Notes under the pieces: model-generated
Databases searched by the model: none
The model's input: the letters and a program-made list of their open reading frames with translations, nothing else
Told to the model about the DNA's origin: nothing
Translations under genes and position numbers: made by a program
Shown here: positions 23,700-36,300 of the stretch, one piece after another
Position numbering within the stretch: the stretch's first letter is position 1
How the letters are laid out: the number at the start of each line of letters is the position of its first letter
NCBI RefSeq assembly: GCF_015706575.1
Contig: NW_024037053.1
Span: 4,650,001 to 4,714,000, forward strand
Reading direction: 5' to 3'
Length of the DNA stretch: 64,000 nucleotides
Source: Patiria miniata
Taxonomy: Eukaryota; Echinodermata; Asteroidea; Valvatida; Asterinidae

Positions 23700-26600
23700 A
23701 GCCATGTTTCTTCTTCATGTTCTGACTCTTCAATCGAAAACAAACTGCGCATGTAAACATTAAGGCGTTAAATGAGCTAATTCGCTAATTCGCCATTGGA
23801 TTTCTCACGGACCAGGAAATTGGCCCCACGCCAACCGAGAGATCATCATGAATGACGGGGCGGATCTGGGGCTTCCCCTCCCGTAAATAGGGAAAAATCA
23901 GCGGGTATAGTTGTTGATATAATAGCCAAACCTAAACACGCAAGCTCATAACCACTTCTGTGCCAGTTGATAAGCGAAACCTTATATCAATGCATTAATA
24001 TTTTAGCCGCATTATTGACTGAAATAGGGAAGGCCGTAAGTGAAATTGCTTTACTGATCATGATATTTCAAATACTAGACTTGCATAAACCTCAGGTTGG
24101 CATGCAGTTCGTCTACAAAAAAAACCCAAGACTCTTCTTCAAAAAGAAAATACATTGCCAATTTTTAAATAGTTCATTGTAACATCGGCCCGATTTGTTC
24201 AATTCGGTTTATGAATACATGCCCTGTACAACGGATATCCCGCCTTGTGCCGTTTGAAAATGATGGCCCCCAAGTTAACTAAAATCTAAACTGAATTTTT
24301 TTGAGTCATTTACGAATTTTTTATTAAGAAATGCACGTGATGCCGCGCTTGCACGAGCTGGCCTTCCCGATACTTGCAATGCGGAAACGAAAGCAATACA
24401 TCAACACAAATGTGTAAAATGCTCATCGTGGTCAATTAAATAAAAAAACAGAAGGAATGATCAGGTGTTTATACTGAACTTTTGGGGAAATTTGATCATT
24501 TAATTTGTAGCAAAAGTGAAATATCGTAAAGTTTGCGGTTGTACCCATTTATATAGACTACTTTTGGAGAACATTTCATGTGGCACTTGTAAGTGGACTA
24601 TTTTATCTGCATGTCTAAAATGGGCTTGTTTTAATAGATACATGCAGATATTTTGGATGCATACGGTGAACTGTCCTTGTGATAGTACTTTTAAAAGCTA
24701 GTTTTTGGGTGCGTGACTATTCGCACCTTTCCAAAGCGGGAAACTGAAAATGTCCTGCGGAACTCTCAAGGTGGCTGGATCAATGCAAAATGAACAAAAT
24801 ACATAAATGAAATGCAAGACTTAGGAAACAAAGTAGAGACATACAGGTCAATCATCCTGGATTTTTTTATTATACCGGGGTTCGAACCCGGAACATCCCT
24901 CCGGCATGATCCGGATGTCCTGAAAGGTGGGATGGGGAAAAAGAGAAACACAAAAAGTAACTCAAACTTTGGAGGTCTTGATATGGGTTCGTTATGGAGT
25001 CAGTCTGCATACAGTGAACTTCAAATTATTTTTTGGTGTTACAATGTTCCTGAGGGTTCCTTCCTTGTTGTAAATTCAATCAATTTCCTATTCGGTTATA
25101 GAAAGTGTTCAAAGCGTCATAGTTTTATTTACGATCACCTGTTTTTAGATTTCTCACAAACACCTGAACACCGTAAAAGAAGACACGACTTTTACAATTA
25201 CCCAATCTGTTTTTATGGTACGGGTATACTAGCTCAAAATTAATGAACATGTTTTGGAAGATGAAATACCTAAAACAACCAGCATGACGTGGGAACTGAT
25301 GCAGGTACTACCTGCAACTTGGAAATTAAACCCGCATTTCGGAATAGTCAGAAAGATTTCTCAAAATACACTCCACTTGACGTACCAGCATGGAGGGCGA
25401 TTGTGGGAATGTGTCCCGCCCTCCAATTCTCCATAACTCCGCCCCCTCAATCCATATACGTCACACTATACCACCACGGCGGGGATGCATGCAAGGTCCC
25501 GTGATGTGTGATTTTGCGCTTGAACGTTCCACGCTTCGACGAATCCACAGCAAAACAAAAACGTCGATTTTGCTGACTAATATCGCTGATGACTAAAACT
25601 CGCGATGTTTTGACGAGTGTGGTTTGACTAAGACCTTGTATTTAGCCTAGGCTTTGTTAATTGTCATTACACGTGCGCATGATGCTCTCATATGACAGGG
25701 GTTTGTTTACAAACATTAATAGTGAAAATATTATTAGGGCAGTACCCGTAGCGGTCACTGATGAGTAAATTCCAAAAGTTTGGGAACCAACTCATGGAAT
25801 GCTCACTGCACATAAGACGAGGGCTTGCTATTGTTCTTTGCCATTCTCCTCAATTGGAAGTTATTTGATGAATTTCATTCATTTTTTGTGATATTTCACT
25901 AATACCACCAAAAGAATAGTTTCATGAAAACCGACACGTGTATGCAAAATAATCAAGCTTCAACTAAAGACTCGGGCATATTGAAACTAAACAAGGAAAT
26001 GATATGATGAAAAAAAAATTCAAGAGGAATACAAAACGACCTGTATTGCTTTTCCATATCCTGATTGGCAGTGTTTTTCCTAGAACAGGAATCTAAACAT
26101 GCAGTATCATGCAGTGAAACTAAAACAGTTGGCAAGTTGTAGTTTTTTTCCAGTGAAATAGATCCGGGTGTAAGTGAAAGCGCTTCTCCGATATCTCCCC
26201 CAGGATGCACAGATGTTCAGATAACTTGGAACCCAGGAAGAAAAAGAACGGACCCCATTTTCTCTTTGGGTGGACTGATTTTTTTTTCACCCCGTTTTTT
26301 TCCCTTCGAAATTTAGGATTTTAATGAAAATTAAAGTCGTGTTCAACTGGGGTATATTTTGCGGTATTATTCAAACTCTCAATTTCAAGGGATTTTATTG
26401 GAATGAGAAAACCGAAGGCGCCATTTCTCACACCACAGGTATGGCGCGCCGTGGCGGTCTGATAAAACCGCCACATTCAAAACCGCAACTTCCTGTCCGC
26501 AGCATGTGTGCACTCTAAAAAAAAAACCCCCGGTGGTCTGGTTAATATCGGTCATTGATCTCTTTGTTATTGTTTTGATTAGGGATTATAAGAGACATAT

Positions 26601-29050
26601 AATGAAATATAATGCTTACATAATATAATATCGAAGTTCCCGAGTTAAAGGGACACTCCGTTCCGGTTTGACAATACTGAATAACGATTGAATACTTTTT
26701 TAAAAAAATACCGTCTTTCATAATAAAAACACCCAGTGCGTTTCTGGGGTTAATGGGTCGACGCAATGGCGTATATTCTGAGGAGGGGTGGGGCCGGGGA
26801 GGGGTACCCCAAGTGACGCCATGCACTGTTACGGTCGAACAAGTCCCACGGTTGGGGCAACTGGAATTTTTTTTAATATTAAATTGAGTTTTCGCCTATG
26901 TGGGTATCCATGTGAGAGGCATCGACTATTCTGATCAATTCACCGCCCAGCACGAGACTGGCTATGAGTCCTTCAGCCTTGATATGTCCCTTCAGGGCCA
27001 CCATACATGAGACCCGCCTTGCAGACTGGAAATGGCCCATCCTGTTACCGAAAGATGACCCTTGACCCCGAGTTCATGGAAAGGCACCCAGCGTGCGCAC
27101 TTTCGGGGCTATCAAAGCATCACCAACCTTCATAACCAATAACATTATGTCTTGCCGCGTAACTTATACTACGGATGGAGTAATTTAAAAGGCAATCGTT
27201 TTGAGGTCAAGTTTCCAAGTTTGTGCATTGTCTTGTGAACTTCGTGCGTGATGTGACAGACGATTCCCTGGTACCCATTACTTTCCGAATCTTAGTGTGG
27301 AACTTCCCATTATACACACGAGTGTAAACCAGCGATAGATAGGTCATCAGAATTCTGTTTTGTTTTTTTCAGTGAGACGAGTTTATTTTTCGGGACAATT
27401 TTCGCACTCACTTTGATTTTAATTCCGGCTTTGGCTCCACTAAGAGCATTCACGTTCTGAAGTTGGATGGTTGAACGGGGGAGGGTCCTTTAAAAGTTTC
27501 TTTTTTTAATGTAGGCTTAGAGATTTTAGAGACTTCGCGTTAGTTCCGTGTGGTACATGTACAATGTCGGGCAATGTTTATTTTGTAAGCGATTTCGTTA
27601 ATTCGAAGAGGTTGAAAAGTACGTAAAAGTTGAGAACCGAAACCGAAGCTTGAGAAATTGCCTGAAGCAGCCAGACCGCACAACTTTTTTTTTGCACAAC
27701 TTGGATTTTAAAAAAATCATGTTCTTTTGAGAAATTGACGAGGTTGCTGCACCCTTTAAAGAAATAAAACGATCCTTTGTTTGGTTTAAATGGATCTAAT
27801 GTAAAGTTATCCAATTCGTGAATGCATTTACCCCCTTGGAGGCAAACCTTTTCGCGGGAAAAAACTCAGTGACGTTCGCGGTTTTGTGAACACTGTCTGA
27901 GCGATCCGGCTCCTTGCCTGTACTGTGAAAGGGAACATTGATCGCGTGGCCTCACAAGGCGAAACCACAAATATGCATGGAATTACGCGCCGTAGTTCTC
28001 AAGCGCATCAAAAGGGTCCGGTTTAAGAAGGGGAGGTACACCCAGCTTAGATCCTTTACCAAAAATGGAGGGAATTTCCCTGGAAAAGATAAGTGGGGAA
28101 AAAATCATCATAAAAACTGCAAGCTATTATATTTTTATGTCGGTCTTCATAAAATTATAGTTTCAGAAATTAAGAATGACGTAGGCCTATACTTTATTGT
28201 TCTCAAACCATGGAGGAATGCTCAAACTGTGACACACTCATTTTTTAGTCCAAAATAGCCACATTTATAAACTTGAAGTCTATTATGACTAATTTTTTTT
28301 AAAAAAGTCGGTTCATAATTGTTTCGTTATAACGCTTTTAAGCTGTGTGATCCTTTCATTTCTGTGGGCCCACTCATAATACTTAATTCAAGTTTTCTGA
28401 AAGCTGAACGGCCAATAATACAGGTCGTATCATATATATGCCCTGTTAATTCACGCTCCCTGTAGTTCATCGTTGATAATATCACCCACCAAATATTGGC
28501 CTACTTTGTTGTGTAAACAAGCGTGACCTTCGGATCGGAAACTGCCTTGTTTACGTTATACACTGTATAGAATAAAACAAATAAAGCAAGTCACCCTGGC
28601 CTAGAGCAGAACAGAGACTCTCCCACATAAAAAGAATGAAAAACTCTGTTTAATACTGTATACGATGAGCAAGCCACTGCAGGTGTATATTTTAAATGAT
28701 GTATAATTGACTTCTATATTTTGAAGTGTAAAAATCAGTAAACATAATTGTAGTGGTTATTTTTTGCTGGAATAAACCATTTTTGATAAAGTCTATGCCG
28801 GGGCAAAAACCAACAGTGAGTAAGTAATCTTCTCGACTACAATTTCCATCAACATTTTTTTGATCCTTTGTTTGGCCTATGTTCTGTTGTCAATAAAATT
28901 TACATTCGCACACTTGGCAAATTTGATAGGCCTAAGAAAATCCCTTGTTTTTACGTCGTGACCAGCGTGTGGCCTACAGCGGTTAACGCAAAGGAGTGCA
29001 TCTTTATATACAATGATCGGAACTTTCTGATAACCCCCATCCATTCCCGG
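23700..29050. other. Intergenic, no gene recognised
   Basis: No convincing gene. The 143-codon frame at 24812-25243 begins inside a SINE-like remnant and is not supported. TACATGTA occurs at 27554 and TAGGCCTA at 28182 and 28927. Confidence 0.55.
24836..24930. repeat. SINE remnant with B box
   Basis: GGGGTTCGAACCCGG at about 24877-24891 is a near-palindromic tRNA T-arm/B-box. A clear A box is missing on either strand, so this is a fragment. In translation it gives GFEPGT, a known sign of tRNA-derived repeats. Confidence 0.45.
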
Positions 29051-29059
29051 ATATATTCA

Positions 29060-30272
29060 ATTCAGGACCGCGATTTCCCTCACTGCGCCCCGGCACAAAG
29101 TGCCGACCCGAGTCCGGCCGGGAAAACTGCCAAGTTTGTTTCTCACGGTGTAGGGGCGGCCCCGTCGAATTCTTTCTAAACTTCGGGTGAGGCCTGAACA
29201 AAAATAATTTCCACCTCTTGCATGTCGCGCGCGCCGCAGTTACTTATGCAAACGAAATTTAACACAATTATTTAGCGAAACGAAAGTTTTTTTTATGGCA
29301 TACTCCTCACGATTTTCGATATCTACTTGCTGAACGTTTCAAGAAAAATCAAACACTGACATCATTAACTTAAACTTTGAATTCTCCTTGATAATTCCTC
29401 GATTTTTGCGATAATTATTGCTGCGATTTTTTGGTGATGAATACATTTTAAATTGTGAATGATGGTTAACTTCCCATATCCGATACGGACCTAAATAATT
29501 CGCGGTTATAACATTGTGGGAGACATTAAAAACCTCGAAGGAAGTTATTTTAAACAGCGACAAATAATTGAGTTAAGTCAGTTCATAATATAGAAAATGC
29601 CTATATGGTGAAATCCAAAAATCCCTTCAAGTTCCATCTTTTGTCCATTTATGCCTACATTTTACATGAAATCTGAAATAACTGCTTGGTATGGCTAGTT
29701 ATATATTTATATAATTTGATTCGTTGAGGTATATGAGGGAAGTGTTTGTGTGTTTGTAAGTTAGCCTCTAGTACAATTTGTAATTCTTGGTGCTTTTTTA
29801 TTTTCAGTTGCTATAATAGTAGGCATTTTTAAATGAATGTAATATTTCTGTATTACATACATAATTTCATCATAATTGGGGCTTACAATAATTACAGCAA
29901 GTATATTTTGTCTATAGTTAGTCATGTGTGCAATTCGCATCGTGCATCATTAGAAATAAACTCGAGTGCATAAATATCGCTGGGTTATTTGGAGCTAGTG
30001 AATTTTCCCGTTGCAAATCCTGGCGTGGTTCCCTGCTTATCTTGGCAGAGTACCAAGTCCCATTCGATAGTGCGCGGCGCGGCAAACAGTTACGCACGAG
30101 TGTGTGACGTCATTCCAAAACATTACTACGGTGCATGGTCCGTACGCATATTCAGAATACACGATACGACTTAGGACTGAACCACGGCGTTCTGAGCTCT
30201 CAGGATTCTTCAATTCTATCGAGGAAATACTTCACTTTTTCTTATATTTATCAACCGGTGTGTTTATCAACT
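29060..30272 (+). promoter_or_regulatory. Candidate promoter / 5' UTR of the LDL-receptor-like gene
   Basis: A GC-richer block at 29070-29170 has a GGGGCGG Sp1-type box at 29153-29159. A second block at 30070-30112 ends in a perfect CRE (30105-30112), 160 bp before the start codon. No TATA box is evident, so a dispersed start site is likely. The exact transcription start and any 5' UTR intron cannot be seen. Confidence 0.4.
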
Positions 30273-30345
30273 ATGGAGAATACGCTGAAGACACTATCGG
30301 CGTTATTATTAGTGTTACTGGTGGTCTGCTTAACAGGAGTTAGAA
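30273..30345 (+). CDS. Receptor exon 1: signal peptide
   Basis: ATG at 30273 starts [20 protein letters not shown], a short polar start then a hydrophobic core. The donor is GTAAGT at 30346, leaving one base. In-frame ATGs further upstream are less likely because this start places the hydrophobic core at the N-terminus. Confidence 0.88.
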
Positions 30346-33300
30346 GTAAGTATTGGTCAAAATATTTTGTCTTGTTTTGAGTGTTTGGGGTCGAGCGGAG
30401 GTGAGTGCACGAGGGCCGGCCCCACCATTTCGGCGCGACAGTAGTCGCGTTTATCGGGCACGGCTCGTAGGACTTAATGTTCATTTTAGATTTCGAATAA
30501 CTCGATATTACATTGACATAAGCTATGAGAATTTGAATGAAGTATTTGTAAAATGTTTAGCAGGTTTGGTTTGTTGAAATGTGCCGTAAGTAACGCCTTA
30601 AGCCTTAGCCAAGCAATGAAGCTTCACATTTTGCCGGCCGGCGTTTTTTCCCGACCTAGCCGGTTGTTGGGCATCTTGCCAAAGCTGTTGCGACGGTTCA
30701 CTGTTGGCAGGTTTTCCCTTGTCATTCGGCTGTGTACCTGTCCCCTTTTCGTCACATTTCATAATTCAACATGATAAATCAACTTCAAACACATTGTCCA
30801 CGTTGTAACCAACACATTTAATCTTGTTTTTAGGTCAATGTGGACCCGACCAATTCAAGTGCGGGAACGGAAAATGTATCCCACAAATTTGGACTTGTGA
30901 CCAGGAAGACGATTGCGGCGATTCTTCTGATGAAGCTGACTGTCGTAAGTATTTTTTTGTTCCCCCCCTTTTTTTTTTTAACTCTTTGTAAACTATTGAA
31001 GTACTTTTGTAGACTAGACTAGAGCATGAGATTGATATTTATGTTGAATGTAAACAAACCAATTTGTAACAAATGTAGCAAAATTGCCGCGCCAAAGCTC
31101 TTTTCTAACATTCATTTTGGTAGACTGTCACACTCCTCGGTTTGAAATGTTTCGAATTTGTTCACATTTTTGAAAATTTCCAAGGGTTTTTGTTGATGTT
31201 ATCTTCGTTTGTTATGTTTATTCCATTTATGGGCTTGGCCGCTTTTTCGTTGTGCCATATCACTCAGTCACCATTGATTTAGAAGGGAAAAAACATGCTG
31301 CAGGGTCGTAGTAAAAATGCCGGGCGTGTTGACTCAATGTTATGATTTGGCAGGCAACTAGCGCGTCCCTGATTGGCTGGCTGCCATTTGTGATGATGTA
31401 TTGCATTTTGTGAATCAGTGGGGCGATGCGTCATGAATTATTCATGTTGTGGTGTCATGCGATTGGTCAGTCATACATCGACTGAGGCCGTGCGACCAAC
31501 TGGGTGGCTGGGCTGATGGGCTTGGCTCATTAGTATGCAGGACTTGGTAAATAGTGGCGTGGTCGTCTATGCAGGCGATTATTCATGTATCATGCTGTGT
31601 CATGTCATGAATTTGTTCAAAAGGCTTATCTCTCGAATTTTTGTTTAGGATTAACAGTGAAGAATTCCTTGACTGATGAATAATTTTAAAACCCAAGAAT
31701 ACAAACAGATTTCAGGCTGAGACAGAAAAATCAGTATTTTTTTTTTTTTTTTACTGATTATAAATTAAACTCAGTCATGCAACGTCATTATGTTGTTAAT
31801 TAATAAAGCAACTTTCGGCTTTATATAAAAAAATTATTTACTTTGAAAGTTTTAAGACAGTTTTACCATATTTGGTACTGAAACGTGACCCTGTTTGCCC
31901 CCTTGCCGACCCTGTTATGATGAGTAAGGGGTGGGAAAAGGAAATAGGTTCTTAAGCAGACTCCATGCTGACTGTCTGGAAAAACCAAGTCATCCAATTG
32001 ACCTCCGGATACTACATAAATGAGCCCCCTTCCTTGGGTTGTGTTCTCTCCTTCAGTGTTTTGATAGGAGTTTATGTTAAGGACTTTGGTTTTGACCTTG
32101 TTGCCAAAAACATATCCGACCTCGCAAACGGTGATGGAAAAATCTTGTGGGGAATCATACAGATGAATTCATTTGTATGCCCATGCGTTTAATCTCAAAA
32201 CTCTGTTAACAGAATATCACAGTGAAATTAAAACCCCTTAAAACTAGTTATCATTTTAAGATCGATTACAAACATGGCTTTTAAGCTTAAGCCTTACTAC
32301 TGAAGTATTTTTTTGAATGAAGTTAATCTGCATTAAGATTTTGAAGATAAAAATACTAGAGTAAACAAACGTGTTTTACCAAAATCCAAGTTAACCTTTA
32401 TTTAGTGAACTGACTGCAGTTGATCCTTTGCATATTACTCATTAACCCTACTTGTCTATAGTATTATGGAACTAAAACTAAAGAAGTCAATTCAACATTT
32501 GGTTTTCCTATTCCCAGAACCAGCTCTTGTTAATCTCTTAGCTTTTTCTTAGAACAATACAGTGTATATACAATGAACTAAACAATGAAACGATGTAAGT
32601 AATGCACATGTAAACTGCCCACCCAGTGGCTAGGTAGACTGCTTAATTGTTAGGTATTGTAAGTCAAGAGATATGTGGGCCTATACCTAATCTGCTTGAC
32701 TATAGTACATGTATTTAGTTGGCTTACCATAACCACCCTGTGGTGGTTTTCTAAAAAAGTTCTGGATAAGTTTGTCAAAAATGGGTTTTGGTGCAGTTTC
32801 AAAAAGCATCAGTGTGCTGAATTTCAACTACTGAATAAAAACCAAATGGCGGCTTCACTGTGACCTTTATACATACCAGTGCAGTAACCCTTGCCATACT
32901 ACTGGCTATTTACATACATGTACATGGCACCACGGAAGTCTACGCCCAGTTTTACATGGAAATCTGGGTTTGCACAGTGGTTCCTCACACCCTATTTACA
33001 TAAAAAGGAACCCATGCATGGTGTTTATTGTGGGAACAGCTCGCAATACTTCAACCCTTGTGCAAATTTCCTGTTGGTGGGGTGCTGTGGCTGGTACCTA
33101 TTGAGAGTTTGGATTCATTTTTCAAAGGGTCTATGTGTTGTGGTATGCCTTGGTTGTATTGTACTGGGATTACGGTGAATTTAAGAGGCTTACAGAAATT
33201 TAAGATTGACCAAAATAGTATTTAGCAAAGGAACTCACCCGTCACAAAAAAAGGTGAACATTTTTCCTGAATAATTTCACGTAATTAGGGGGAATCGTGA

Positions 33301-36300
33301 ACGAAATAAAACTTGGGTTATCCAGGATAAAACAAGTCACATTGATTCAGAAATGTGAAGTATGTTTCGCCCTGATTTTGAGACAATCAGAAAAGTTCTT
33401 CTTAAACTATCATCAGTCTTTTAAAGTCTTTTAAAAATGGTGTTTTCTTTTGTTTGTTAAATAATATGTGAAGTTGTGAAGTTTAAACATTTATAGAAAA
33501 TAAAAAGCCACAGAAAGTTGGCAAATTCTGATGGTGGGCATAGCAGCCATCCTGTTGTTGCAAATGCTTGTCGTCTTTCATGTATCCCACACTGCCACGC
33601 ATCAGGTGATGGACATGTAATCCCAAGATGATTTTTTTGTGAACGGGTTGCTCTGCAAAGAAACAGCCCCTGTGAAAACATGTTCAGTAATTAAATGGCT
33701 CTCATCCAAAAAAGGACCTACATCTGAAATCATAGTAAACTTGTGCCCACAGTCAATTAATTAGTGACCACACTTCCATGCTGATACAAATCGGCCATTC
33801 TGATTGGCTCGTGCTGCATAGTCATAACATGGCATGATGTGTCACTGTATGCACAATTTGGCCAGGTATCAAAATGAACTAGTTTGTTCAGGGCAGAAGT
33901 CAGAAAAAAATTTCATGCTCTTGCAAGAATAATACGGCGTTCTGGCTTTATTTCAAAATTTGTTTTTGACCAAACTGTAATTGTCGTTAAGATTTGATGA
34001 AATAAAATCAACAAGCTTAAATAAATGTGGTTGGGGAAAAAGGTCTTTTGAGCCACAAGAAACAAGACTTTTATTTGGTTGTCCTGTTGATGAAACAAAA
34101 GCATCCACCCTGGTAGGATGTCCATTAGATTGTGGTTTCTCCGCTTCTCTGCAAGCCTCATCCAATCACAGGCTTTATTCTCTGTGGTTTCAGCTCAGAC
34201 CATCTCACAGTGGTGATGACTCAAACAAAATGCAAATTTCTTCCTTTCTCCCAATGTGTGGCTGCCTCTTAGCCTAGAGTTAATTGCCACGCTGATAATC
34301 ACTAAATATATTGGATTTCTGTACTTACCATCAGCCTTTTCTGTTACAGCTTTGGTATTTTCTTTTTGCCAATAAGTGGTTGTGGTTGGAAAATAAATTA
34401 GGAATATTTTTTGGTTTTCATTTCACCGCCTCACTTAAACGAGGACAGCAGATTTTCATTTTGCCCGCAGAAAGGAGAAGTATAAACAATGAAAACAAAA
34501 CAAAAAAACGCTTGTTGCATCGCCTGATTTTTTAAAGTAGCTTCAGACCTTTTTTCACCCCAAATCAACCCTAAAAAAGGATTGATTTATTGAAGACATA
34601 AAAGATTAACGATGAAAAGTAGACATGTATAAACCTATCCAAGTTTATGGACGGAAAAGGGTTGTATTTGATATAGCTGTTTATTTTACTTTCTGCTGGT
34701 ATTTTAAATCATATACTTACTTGGAAGGATATGATTTCAAAGCGGAAATTTTTCATCATACTCGTAATTTAAAATAAAAATCTTGAAAAGCTGGTACTTT
34801 TTCCAGCTATTTTTTAAATGTGACTAAATTCCATCCGAAGGATTGTGTCCGACATCAAATGGCAAATACATAGAAATAGAAATTTTTTAAGGCAAAGTAT
34901 CAACAAAGACTCTATTTTCAAATCATTCAGTGGTACTAATATCCATAAAAAGCAACAGGCTTTGTCTATATAAATAATGCCTGGAAATTGTTTGCAAGGG
35001 CAACAGCTGAATTGTTTCCTGTTTTCACAGGTGTGGCCCATTGATTTTGTTCCCCGCAGACGACACAAAAGTGACCTTAACCCTATCGTAACCTCAAAAA
35101 CAAAAGACTTAGAAGGCTGTAAAGCTATAAATACCAATTCAATATTCGAAAATAGAAGCAAAAAAAAATCCCCGATTGATTTTTCAAACTTATTCTCAAT
35201 GGACTCATGGTCAAATAGTTTTTGGTTTGAAAACAATTCTAGCATCCCTTCATTTACACCGATTTTGGGCCGAAACATGAGAATAACATTTTCTTTCCTT
35301 TTTCTAAGAGTGTTATTATTATTTATGTTTTATACCTTGTAAAGAATATAGCAGTTGGACCGCTGGGTGACTTGATCTGGCAAAGATGTTTGCGTTTTGC
35401 TATTCTTGCACACCTGGGAAGGACCAGGGCAGTGCAATATTGCTTAGCGTGCATTTTCACCGATTTTTTGGGGTATTCTTGGGAATTGTTGAGAAAATGG
35501 GAAAAACATCTGGATGGTAGGGGAAAGGGTGTTGCAGAATCAACATGTTGCAAGTTTACAGTGTTTGCAGATGTGAAATTTCACACCACCTATTATTTGG
35601 AGACTGAAGAATTTTTTTTTTTTTAAAGAAATGAAAAACAGAACATGTTTTGAAAGCTGGATATTTAACTTAATTTTGAGATTTTGGTCTTTGTAAGCTT
35701 CTTAAATTTTGCAAGACTTGTTGAGTGTTATGTTGGAAACAATTTCCGGTAATAATTTTGCAAAACAAACTCCAACTGAATGTCCTTGCAGAGTGAAATA
35801 TGTTGCCATTCATGATCTGGCGATCACCACGTGGTGTGGCCAGCTCTTCTCATTCCACAAGGCCGAATGTACGCTTTCACACCTGCTGTAATAATAAGGG
35901 CCGCTTTCCTGCAGGTTGCCTGAAGGTCGTGGGTTCAGAAACACTAAAGGACAGGTCAGCACGTATATCTGCACCATGCTGGCGTTGTATGGTGCTGTGA
36001 AGTGCCGAAACACGCTGGGAATTGTGTTCAAGTGGCGGTGGGAAGCCTGTAAGGTGTATGGCCTCATACACTTGTGGCTCAATAAAAAAAAAATCCAATA
36101 AGGTTGAACGTGCCGAACAAGGTCAATTGATATATTTCATGGAAAATAATGCAAATTTTGTGAAAATGAATTTCCACAATTTATGCAATCATTTAAGTGT
36201 AAATTATTTAAATTTAATGTTAAATTTGGTATGTTGAGGGATATTGGATCTGATAGAATTATTTTTTTATTTTATTGGACCCCTTTAAAACAAATTGTTG

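Noticed and set aside
24812-25243. 143-codon plus-strand open frame
   Set aside because: It contains GFEPGT, the translation of a tRNA-like B box, so its start lies in a SINE remnant; the rest shows no family pattern.
28481-28490. ATCACCCACC, resembling the sterol element ATCACCCCAC
   Set aside because: Two mismatches and 1.8 kb from the start codon with no flanking CCAAT box; weaker than the intron 2 site.
34814-35342. Overlapping 154-codon minus and 121-codon plus frames in receptor intron 2
   Set aside because: Opposite-strand overlap, low-complexity AT-rich composition and no recognisable motif.
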